A stretch of 7,051 nucleotides of DNA from an archaeon (GTDB taxonomy: Archaea; Micrarchaeota; Micrarchaeia; Norongarragalinales; SBBD01). Shown here piece by piece: positions 1 to 5,083 of this stretch. A program made the position numbers and the translations under genes. The stretch spans positions 1 to 7,051 of the forward strand of contig SBBD01000028.1 of assembly GCA_005239845.1 (NCBI GenBank), read 5' to 3'. Under the pieces are notes generated by a model. It was not told where the DNA came from and made no database searches. It saw only the letters and a program-made list of their open reading frames with translations. Every line of letters starts with the position of its first letter. Positions within the stretch are counted from its first letter, which is position 1.

Positions 1-71
1 CAAGATAGGGGAAGCGGCCGTGGTTTCAGGTTTCAGCGTGTTGGGCTTCCGTTCGCGAATAGGAAAAAAGG
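1..71. repeat. Left arm of a perfect inverted repeat (partner 248-318)
   Basis: Base n of this arm is the complement of base 319-n for all 71 positions. The match breaks at base 72 (G where C would be needed), resumes for four bases (73-76), then is lost. The arm reaches the first base of the window, so its true length is unknown and could be longer. The partner arm lies inside the nucleotidyltransferase gene and encodes its last beta-helix turns. The absence of any substitution, even at synonymous positions, means a very recent duplication, gene conversion or an artefact. Confidence 0.95.
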
Positions 72-100
72 GAAGAAAGGCCCAGAGAACGAAAAAATAA
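1..100 (+). pseudogene. Partial copy of a nucleotidyltransferase C-terminus, cut by the window edge
   Basis: Read on the plus strand from base 2, the sequence gives KIGEAAVVSGFSVLGFRSRI followed by GKK, identical to the matching stretch of the full gene at 117-1334. It then diverges into a short basic tail, GRKAQRTKK, and stops with TAA at 98-100. The full gene instead continues with ARVEAGWRVFPF and about 30 further residues, so this copy lacks the final beta-helix turn and C-terminal extension. The tail resembles chance translation of purine-rich DNA rather than a conserved end. It could be the end of a second convergent gene copy, a truncated duplicate, or the product of a chimeric join at 71/72. 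Nothing upstream is visible, so which of these is right cannot be settled here. Confidence 0.4.
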
Positions 101-108
101 GAAAAAAA
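92..108 (-). terminator. T-rich transcription terminator after the nucleotidyltransferase gene
   Basis: On the minus strand the stop codon at 119-117 is followed within ten bases by a run of seven T (108-102) and then six T (97-92). Archaeal RNA polymerase commonly terminates at such runs without a hairpin. The placement fits termination of the leftward transcript. The same A-rich stretch on the plus strand holds the stop of the partial copy at 98-100. Confidence 0.5.
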
Positions 109-116
109 TCACTTTC

Positions 117-1334
117 TCAGAGCCAATAGCACGAGCTTTCCAGTTTTTTCATGGCCTGTTGCTCTGGAGACACAAAATCTTTTTTCAGCGCCACGCCGTC
201 TTTCACTTCCATAAAAGGAAACACGCGCCATCCGGCTTCCACTCTTGCCTTTTTTCCTATTCGCGAACGGAAGCCCAACACGCTGAAACCTGAAACCACG
301 GCCGCTTCCCCTATCTTGCTTTCCCCGTCAAGGAGGGCCTCCGATATTACGGCATTTTTTCCGACATGAACTTTTTCAAACAAAATACTGTTTTGCACGC
401 GAGCACCGCTTTCAACGACGGAATCATGGAGGATACACGCATAAGGGCCGACGACTGCTTTCTCGCTTATCTGGCACCCTTTTTCGATGATGACGGGAGG
501 AATAATTTTCGCGGAAGAGGCAATAGTTGCAGAAGGATGAATAAAATGCGAAGAGCCAGGCTTAGTCTTTTCCAGGAATTCCATGGCCTGCCGATTTACT
601 TGCAAATAGTTTTCGGGAGTGCCGATGTCGCCCCACAAGCCCTGGAAGGGATAGCCGAAAATGCCGAGCTCGTTCGCGAAATGCTGCCAAAGGTCCCCCA
701 TGCGGTCCGCCTTCTTCCCCTTTTCGTGCTGGAGCTTGACGTACTTCGGCAAGTGCTCGCGCACGAACGCTTCCTCCAAATGGTAGACGGCCGTGCTGGC
801 CAGCTTGCTGGCCGCCTCTTCCACGGAAGGCTTTTCCTGGAAGTGCAGGATGCGGCCGTTCTCATCCAACTCGGCAACCCCGAAATGCTTTACGTCCTCG
901 CGGGCATGCAAATCAAAAAGGGCAAGGGTGGCATGGGCCTTGCTTTTGGAATGATGGCGCTTGAGCTCCTGCAAGTCCAACCCGTAAAAGAAGTTGTCGC
1001 CCCCCAAAACAAGGCAGTCGCAGGGCTCGCAAACCGTGGAAAAGACGTGAGCGAGGGCACCCACGGACCCCATTTTATGCGATTCCCCCACATCCTTTTC
1101 ATAGACGTACGTGAGGCGAAGGCCGAGGGGGGAGCCGTTGCCGAAAAACCGCTCCATCTTGCGCTGGCTCTCCTTCAGGGAAATAATTACTTCGCGGATG
1201 CGGCTCTGCGCAAGCAGTTCGAGGCCGTGCTGGAGCACGGGCTTTCCCGCGAGAGGAAGCAGCGGCTTGGGAGTGCGCAAGGTGAGGGGGTACAAGCGGG
1301 TGCCGTATCCCCCTGCTAAGACAATGGCTTTCAT
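117..1334 (-). CDS. Sugar-1-phosphate nucleotidyltransferase with C-terminal left-handed beta-helix (COG1208 type)
   Basis: Predicted cytoplasmic enzyme that joins a sugar 1-phosphate to an NTP, giving a nucleotide sugar for glycan or envelope synthesis. Using the ATG at 1334 it has 405 residues. The N-terminal Rossmann-like domain begins MKAIVLAGGYGTRLYPLT with the nucleotide-binding GGxGTRL loop, followed by PKPLLPLAGKPVLQH (about 22-36), GSVGAL (about 89-94), the metal-binding GGDNFF (about 111-116), FQEKP (about 165-169) and WGDIGTPENY (about 234-243). From about residue 266 to 380, hexapeptide-like repeats such as IHPSATI, VVGPYACI and VHVGKNAVI form a left-handed beta-helix, typical of acyltransferase or oligomerisation domains. 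Length and layout match archaeal bifunctional GlmU-like or RmlA-like enzymes of about 400 residues. An in-frame TTG at 1343 would add three residues, but the ATG gives the canonical start. The substrate cannot be assigned, nor whether the helix domain acetylates. Residues near 340-362 are encoded by the inverted repeat arm. Confidence 0.93.
   Translation of the reverse strand: MKAIVLAGGYGTRLYPLTLRTPKPLLPLAGKPVLQHGLELLAQSRIREVIISLKESQRKMERFFGNGSPLGLRLTYVYEKDVGESHKMGSVGALAHVFSTVCEPCDCLVLGGDNFFYGLDLQELKRHHSKSKAHATLALFDLHAREDVKHFGVAELDENGRILHFQEKPSVEEAASKLASTAVYHLEEAFVREHLPKYVKLQHEKGKKADRMGDLWQHFANELGIFGYPFQGLWGDIGTPENYLQVNRQAMEFLEKTKPGSSHFIHPSATIASSAKIIPPVIIEKGCQISEKAVVGPYACILHDSVVESGARVQNSILFEKVHVGKNAVISEALLDGESKIGEAAVVSGFSVLGFRSRIGKKARVEAGWRVFPFMEVKDGVALKKDFVSPEQQAMKKLESSCYWL
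248..318. repeat. Right arm of the inverted repeat, inside the nucleotidyltransferase gene
   Basis: This is the exact reverse complement of bases 1-71. On the minus strand it encodes residues from KIGEAAVV to RIGKK, near the end of the left-handed beta-helix domain. It lies in an uninterrupted reading frame, so this arm is the likely original. The segment between the arms (72-247, 176 bases) carries the rest of the gene's C-terminus, its stop codon and the T-rich downstream region. Confidence 0.95.
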
Positions 1335-1414
1335 GGAAAACAACCTAACTTTCCATCTTTGGCGACACCGTGTTTGTCCGTCTCGTACGTGTTGGCCAAT
1401 AGATTCGTTTTCAT
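1331..1414 (-). CDS. Possible 27-codon leader ORF overlapping the nucleotidyltransferase start
   Basis: On the minus strand an ATG at 1414 opens MKTNLLANTYETDKHGVAKD followed by GKLGCFP, and the stop TGA (1333-1331) overlaps the ATG of the nucleotidyltransferase (1334-1332) as ATGA. That arrangement is typical of translational coupling. The frame stays open upstream to a TAA at 1450-1448, adding ESVERILELLP, so it could also be a remnant of a longer gene. There is no strong ribosome-binding site, and I do not recognise the peptide. A weak TATA-like CTTAAGA (about 1447-1453) lies some 35 bases upstream of the ATG. It may equally be chance, since short open frames are common. Confidence 0.25.
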   Translation of the reverse strand: MKTNLLANTYETDKHGVAKDGKLGCFP

Positions 1415-1490
1415 GGGCAACAGCTCAAGTATGCGCTCTACTGATTCTTAAGGCATACGGTGGAGAGGAAGAAAGCGGCGCAGCAATGCT

Positions 1491-2705
1491 TTACATGATC
1501 AGTTTCGTTATGCCGAGCCCGAAAAGCGAGCCGACGAGTTTCAGGACCCAAACCAGGATGGAGACCAAAGAGAGCACAATGAGGGAAATGAATACCTCGA
1601 AGTTGCTGTAGAAGGACTCGAACATGGGAATCTTGAGGAGTTGGCCCTTGAGCTTGGGAATCTCTTCCGCCTTCACTTCCTTGAGTTCCGCGGTCCGCAC
1701 CTGCTCGGCGAGCGCCTCGCGGATTTTAGGCCACAAGCTTTCCACGAGCGCCGTGTTGTCTCCTGAAGCGGCGGCGTCCACCGTGAATTGAGCCATAAGC
1801 TGGTTGATGAAGCTGTCCTTGTCCGATTGCGTCAAGCCGGAGTATAAGGGAATCTTGGAGGCCGCGTAATCGCGTTCCGCCTTCTCCGTAAAGCGTGCCA
1901 GCACGATTTCCCGCATCTTGTTGTAATTGGCTTCCACCACCTGTGCCGCCTTTTCCTTGGAAAGCAAGGCGATCGGACCTTCGCTGCTTTCGTTACCCTG
2001 CAGCTTTTCCGCGAGTGCCGTCCCGTTGATTTCAATGTTTTCGATTGCAGAGGCCACGGACCCCTGCAGCTGGCCCTGCAGGGAAGGCGCCAGCTTGGCG
2101 ACGTTGAAGAGGAAAGAGTCGAAATAGAGGTCTTTGTCTCCCTGCACCTTCACGAACGTGAAGGCCACGGCGAGCACCATGAAGAGGAGGAGGGCCTTGC
2201 TCATGGAGTTGTAGAGGGAGGAAAGGTTGAGCTTTTCCTGCATGGAAATGAAGAAGGCAGTCATAACCACGGGAAAGGCGAGGGCCAGGAAGGCGAGGAC
2301 GTAGCGGGGGAACATGTAGGAGGCGATGGCGAAAGGAAAGACGACGAAAAGCATGCTGAGGAGCACGGTCTGGGTGCGCAGGTTGAAGCCGTACATGGCG
2401 GAAAGCGCCAGCGTCATCGAATAGAGGACGATGAACAGCAGGAAGGAGAGGCTGTAGAGCTTTTCCACGTTGTGCTCGATGCGTTGGAAGTCGAACACGT
2501 CCCCGAAAGAGAAATTGGCTTTGGCGAGCATGACGCAGGCGAAAAAGAAGAGCACGAGACAGAGCAGGAGGAAGGGAAGCTTGGACTGCACGGCCTTGTC
2601 GATCTGCAGGCTGAACGTCACTTTCATGGTGCGGTCGCGGGAAGGCACTTCCAAGGGCACTTCGGGTTTAACCGGAGGCTTCTTGGCGTCATCTTTGGGA
2701 GGCAT
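1491..2705 (-). CDS. Unrecognised six-helix membrane protein with a large predicted extracytoplasmic domain
   Basis: 404 residues; I do not recognise the family. A Lys/Pro-rich N-terminal tail (1-42) is followed by hydrophobic segments at about 43-62, 84-105, 112-130, 134-155 and 170-187, then a hydrophilic, mainly helical domain of about 180 residues (188-369), and a last helix at about 370-390 with a short C-terminus. With the charged N-tail inside, the central domain would lie outside the cell. It carries two N-glycosylation sequons, NGT at 227 and NES at 238, and a third, NFS at 64, sits in the first predicted outer loop. The helical region contains a short LQGQLQG repeat (about 209-215). 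The ATG at 2705 is preferred because a TATA-like box is centred about 31 bases upstream, which implies an almost leaderless mRNA. An internal ATG at residue 27 is the alternative. The nucleotidyltransferase follows on the same strand after about 150 bases. A role in the envelope is only a guess. Confidence 0.85.
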   Translation of the reverse strand: MPPKDDAKKPPVKPEVPLEVPSRDRTMKVTFSLQIDKAVQSKLPFLLLCLVLFFFACVMLAKANFSFGDVFDFQRIEHNVEKLYSLSFLLFIVLYSMTLALSAMYGFNLRTQTVLLSMLFVVFPFAIASYMFPRYVLAFLALAFPVVMTAFFISMQEKLNLSSLYNSMSKALLLFMVLAVAFTFVKVQGDKDLYFDSFLFNVAKLAPSLQGQLQGSVASAIENIEINGTALAEKLQGNESSEGPIALLSKEKAAQVVEANYNKMREIVLARFTEKAERDYAASKIPLYSGLTQSDKDSFINQLMAQFTVDAAASGDNTALVESLWPKIREALAEQVRTAELKEVKAEEIPKLKGQLLKIPMFESFYSNFEVFISLIVLSLVSILVWVLKLVGSLFGLGITKLIM

Positions 2706-2797
2706 GGAAATCCATGGTAGAAGGCTCGCGGGTTTAAAAAGCTTTTTTGTTTTCTCTCGAACAACGTAAGTAAAAGGGAAAAAGAGGGTCTTGAACC
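2706..2797. promoter_or_regulatory. Divergent promoter region with a TATA-like box and a 12-base palindrome
   Basis: This spacer separates two outward-facing genes. TTTAAAAA at 2733-2740 reads as TTTTTAAA on the minus strand. An archaeal start site about 27 bases downstream would fall near 2710, a few bases before the ATG at 2705. On the plus strand the same box would place a start near 2763, leaving a leader of about 35 bases before the GTG at 2798. The box overlaps a perfect palindrome, AAAAAGCTTTTT (2736-2747), which could be a symmetric promoter element or an operator. One shared box or two overlapping ones cannot be told apart by eye. Confidence 0.55.
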
Positions 2798-3625
2798 GTG
2801 GTGGATTTCGGGTTGTTTTCGGGCGTCATCGCCGTTTTGCTGCTCGCCAGCATTGCCGCCCGCCACGAATTACTTTCAGAAGGAGGCATCCTCGCTGCCC
2901 TCCTCGTCGGAATCACGATCTTGTGGTTCGGGGGGTGGGTCTGGTTCCTCTTGCTGGCGTCCTTCTTCCTCATCTCTAGCGGCTTCACGAAATTCAGGGA
3001 ACACGACCGGCGGAAGAAACTGGCCATGAGGGAGTTTGCGAAAGGCGGAGTGAGGGACTTTTGGCAGGTGGGCGCCAACGGGGCTTTGGCGGCACTGGTG
3101 GCCGTCATTTACCACTTCCTTCCCTTGAACACCCTCTATTTCGCATACTTGGGCATCATCGCCACGGTGACCGCGGACACGTTGGCAACGGAAATCGGCG
3201 TGTTGAGCAAGGAAGCCTACCTGCTTACGACGTTCAAGAAAGCTCCACGGGGGCTGTCGGGCGCGGTTTCTTGGATGGGACTGCTGGTTTCCTTGCTGGC
3301 TTCCTCCTTGATAGGAGTAAGCGCGCTCCTCATCAATAATTACTTCAATTTTACGGGAATCGACAGCGCGGCACTAGTCTTGATTCCAACGGTTGCAGGA
3401 TTCTTTGGAGCACTGGTGGACTCGCTGATGGGGGCCACGATCCAAGTCATGTATTACTGCAAGAAGTGCCGCAAGCCCACGGAAAGAAGTGTGCATAAGT
3501 GCGGCACAAAAACCGTGTTTTACCGAGGATGGAACGGCGTCACGAACGACACGGTAAACTTGTTGAGTTCGCTCGTGGGCGCCCTGATCGCGGCCGGCTT
3601 GTACCACGCCCTCAAAGGCTACTAA
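2798..3625 (+). CDS. DUF92/TIGR00297 integral membrane protein (phytyl-phosphate-kinase-like family)
   Basis: 275 residues with about six hydrophobic segments, matching the usual size of DUF92 proteins (Pfam PF01940, COG1836). Family-like motifs in order are LLSEGGILAALLVG (about 25-38), SGFTKFREHDRRKK (61-74), DFWQVGANG (87-95), ADTLATEIG (126-134), GALVDSLMGAT (204-214) and NDTVN (250-254). Between them a cytoplasmic-looking loop, CKKC...HKC (221-235), offers three Cys and one His, as is common in this family. The plant member VTE6 is a phytyl-phosphate kinase and the family is distantly related to CTP-dependent lipid phosphotransferases. An archaeal role in phosphorylating a polyprenyl or geranylgeranyl phosphate is therefore plausible but is inference. 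The start is GTG at 2798, with GAGG at 2784-2787 as a ribosome-binding site; a second GTG follows immediately at 2801. It is transcribed away from the 404-residue membrane protein and towards the MgtC-like gene. Confidence 0.9.
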   Translation: MVDFGLFSGVIAVLLLASIAARHELLSEGGILAALLVGITILWFGGWVWFLLLASFFLISSGFTKFREHDRRKKLAMREFAKGGVRDFWQVGANGALAALVAVIYHFLPLNTLYFAYLGIIATVTADTLATEIGVLSKEAYLLTTFKKAPRGLSGAVSWMGLLVSLLASSLIGVSALLINNYFNFTGIDSAALVLIPTVAGFFGALVDSLMGATIQVMYYCKKCRKPTERSVHKCGTKTVFYRGWNGVTNDTVNLLSSLVGALIAAGLYHALKGY

Positions 3626-3629
3626 AAAA
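3624..3629 (-). terminator. T-run after the MgtC/SapB-like gene
   Basis: On the minus strand, 25 bases beyond the stop codon of the MgtC-like gene, there is a run of six T. It overlaps the stop codon of the convergent DUF92 gene. It is the only T-run in the 28-base gap that could stop the leftward transcript. No comparable T-run is seen on the plus strand just after the DUF92 gene, so that transcript may run on antisense into its neighbour. Confidence 0.35.
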
Positions 3630-3653
3630 TCGAGGCGTTCGGTTCCACGTAAA

Positions 3654-4892
3654 TTAGAAGCCATGGAGTTTGGAGATTTGGAAGGCTGCCAGCGTCACGG
3701 CCACGCTGAACACCACCAAGAAAAGGACTTGCAGGCGATATTTTGGTTCAGGATGGTTCAGCATGACCGCCAGCTTGGCGACTGCGGAACCCATCAGCGC
3801 CAATGCCAGGGAAGCCACCGCGCCTTCAAGAGACATTTTGCCCCCAGCAAAAAAGGAAGCCACGGAGGCGATGGCGGAAGCCGAATTGATTGCGCCGCCC
3901 ACGAACAGGGAAAGGTAGAGCAGGAAAGGCGACTCGTGCGAGGCGACATAGCCTAGCAGCAAAGTGATCGCGAACAGGATGGCCGCAAACTCGAACACGA
4001 AAGAAAGGCGGATGGGGCGGTTGAACACGAACTGCATCTTCCTGAGGTTGGCTTTCGAAGAATAGTACCACGTGAGGCAAGCAAAGGAAGCCAGGGGAAG
4101 CAGGAAGAGCGCCAGCGAGGAGGAAAACAAGAGGGGGCTCAGGCCTGCAAGCAGGATGAGGTCCCTCAAAAGGGAGCCGGAAGCGGAACTGGCGAAGCTG
4201 AGCTTGAAGGCCTGGAAGTTCCAGTGCTTCTCTCTAGAGAACAGCATGACGGTGGCCAGCGCGGAAACCAGGCCGCCGAAAAACGAGGCGACCAGAACGG
4301 CCTTCTTGTGGACGAACTTCAACACCACGTGGGACAGGAAGCTGATGGCAGAGACCAGGATGATCGTGGTGAAGAACAGCTGGACGTTGACCTGCAAGCC
4401 CAACACGCGGACGGGCTCTACGGGAACCAGGGGATACAGCACAAAAGCCAGCAGTGCGAACAGGAGGCCGTCCATGATTTCCCTCCTGGAAATGTGTTCG
4501 ACGAGGCGGTGGACGGCCCCCCGCTCCACCAGCACATACGCCATGAGCACCGTGGCCGCAATGGCTTCCAAGACGTAGCCCACGCTCACCAAGACGCCCA
4601 GGACATAGGTCAGGGGCATGACGAGAATGGTGGTCATCCCGATGGCGTTCTTGAAGTGCGTGGCCCGGAAGTAGTAGAAGGAGAGCGTGAGGGCCAGGAT
4701 GCCCACCAACCCGACCAGGATGGCCCACGGTGAGTATCCTCCCGCAAGCTCGGAAAGGAGCATGCCAAAAAGAGAGATGAGGGAAAAGGTCCTGACCCCG
4801 ACAAGGGTCTGGTGCTTCGTGTGCTCCCGCTCGAGCCCGATCACCCCGCCGATGAGGGCGGCCACGAGCAGCTTTTCGAGGAACGACAGCAT
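3654..4892 (-). CDS. MgtC/SapB family membrane protein with DUF4010 domain (COG3174)
   Basis: 412 residues from the ATG at 4892, the usual length for this two-domain family. The N-terminal MgtC/SapB-like part has LLVAALIGGVIGLEREH (8-24) and the conserved GVRTFSLISLFG (32-43), followed by several membrane helices up to about residue 125. The DUF4010 part contains HKKAVLVASFFGGLVSALAT (195-214) and GGAINSASAIASVASFFAGG (332-351), with about eight more helices. The biochemical function of COG3174 proteins is unknown. MgtC itself is linked to magnesium stress and virulence in bacteria, but that should not be transferred to this protein. The frame is open to an ATG at 4979, but a clear TATA box at 4922-4930 lies inside that extension, and the extension lacks family sequence. 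The shorter start is therefore better and gives a leader of only a few bases. It converges with the DUF92 gene and diverges from cysS. Confidence 0.9.
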   Translation of the reverse strand: MLSFLEKLLVAALIGGVIGLEREHTKHQTLVGVRTFSLISLFGMLLSELAGGYSPWAILVGLVGILALTLSFYYFRATHFKNAIGMTTILVMPLTYVLGVLVSVGYVLEAIAATVLMAYVLVERGAVHRLVEHISRREIMDGLLFALLAFVLYPLVPVEPVRVLGLQVNVQLFFTTIILVSAISFLSHVVLKFVHKKAVLVASFFGGLVSALATVMLFSREKHWNFQAFKLSFASSASGSLLRDLILLAGLSPLLFSSSLALFLLPLASFACLTWYYSSKANLRKMQFVFNRPIRLSFVFEFAAILFAITLLLGYVASHESPFLLYLSLFVGGAINSASAIASVASFFAGGKMSLEGAVASLALALMGSAVAKLAVMLNHPEPKYRLQVLFLVVFSVAVTLAAFQISKLHGF

Positions 4893-4920
4893 GCGGATTC
4901 CTAATAGAGAAAGAAGGCCC

Positions 4921-4930
4921 GTATATAAAA
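4921..4930 (-). promoter_or_regulatory. TATA box of the MgtC/SapB-like gene
   Basis: The plus-strand sequence GTATATAAAA reads TTTTATATAC on the minus strand, a strong archaeal TATA box. A start site about 27 bases downstream falls near 4899, about seven bases before the ATG at 4892, so the mRNA would be almost leaderless. Because the box lies inside the longer possible reading frame, it decides the start codon choice. Confidence 0.65.
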
Positions 4931-4988
4931 GTAATGATTCTCGGATAGGAAATTCGAACGGCAACCTCGGGGGGAACAAGCCGTTTCT

Positions 4989-5075
4989 GTATATAGGCGG
5001 AATGATTTTTGTTGGTGAAAGAAAGCGGAAGGTCCGCCAACCGATTAAAAAGGTAATCCACGTGTACTTAAGAGG
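4989..5075 (+). promoter_or_regulatory. Candidate promoter and ribosome-binding site region of the cysS operon
   Basis: Two TATA-like boxes precede cysS: GTATATA at 4989-4995 and ATTAAAAA at 5044-5051. The first would give a start near 5020 and a leader of about 60 bases; the second would give one near 5075 and a nearly leaderless mRNA. AGAGG at 5071-5075 is an acceptable Shine-Dalgarno match eight bases before the ATG and argues for a leader that includes it. Which box is used cannot be decided from sequence. Confidence 0.45.
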
Positions 5076-5083
5076 AAACCGAA

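Noticed and set aside
366..1319. A 317-codon open frame on the plus strand opposite the nucleotidyltransferase
   Set aside because: Its translation has no recognisable domain, while the minus-strand frame has all the motifs of a known enzyme. Long antisense frames arise from GC-rich codon use.
2062..2083. 8-base inverted repeat CCCTGCAG/CTGCAGGG with a six-base spacer
   Set aside because: It lies within the coding sequence for the LQGQLQG amino acid repeat and is explained by repeated Leu-Gln-Gly codons.
2705..2715. Alternative ATG at 2715 upstream of the 404-residue membrane protein
   Set aside because: It is out of frame with the gene and runs into a stop after eight codons.
4948..4975. 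TTCGAA-containing stretch resembling a tRNA T-loop
   Set aside because: The flanking bases do not form a T-stem on either strand, and no acceptor or anticodon arm can be drawn.
4893..4979. N-terminal extension of the MgtC-like protein to an upstream ATG at 4979
   Set aside because: A strong TATA box lies inside it, and the family's N-terminus begins at the later ATG at 4892.
4234..5061. A 275-codon minus-strand frame overlapping the MgtC-like gene and the spacer to cysS
   Set aside because: The translation is His/Arg/Gly/Pro-rich low-quality sequence typical of a shifted frame, and it covers the well-supported membrane protein and its promoter.
4980..5083. T-box or other amino-acid-sensing leader upstream of cysS
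   Set aside because: T-boxes are bacterial, and none of the conserved elements or an intrinsic terminator is present here; only a weak hairpin is seen.
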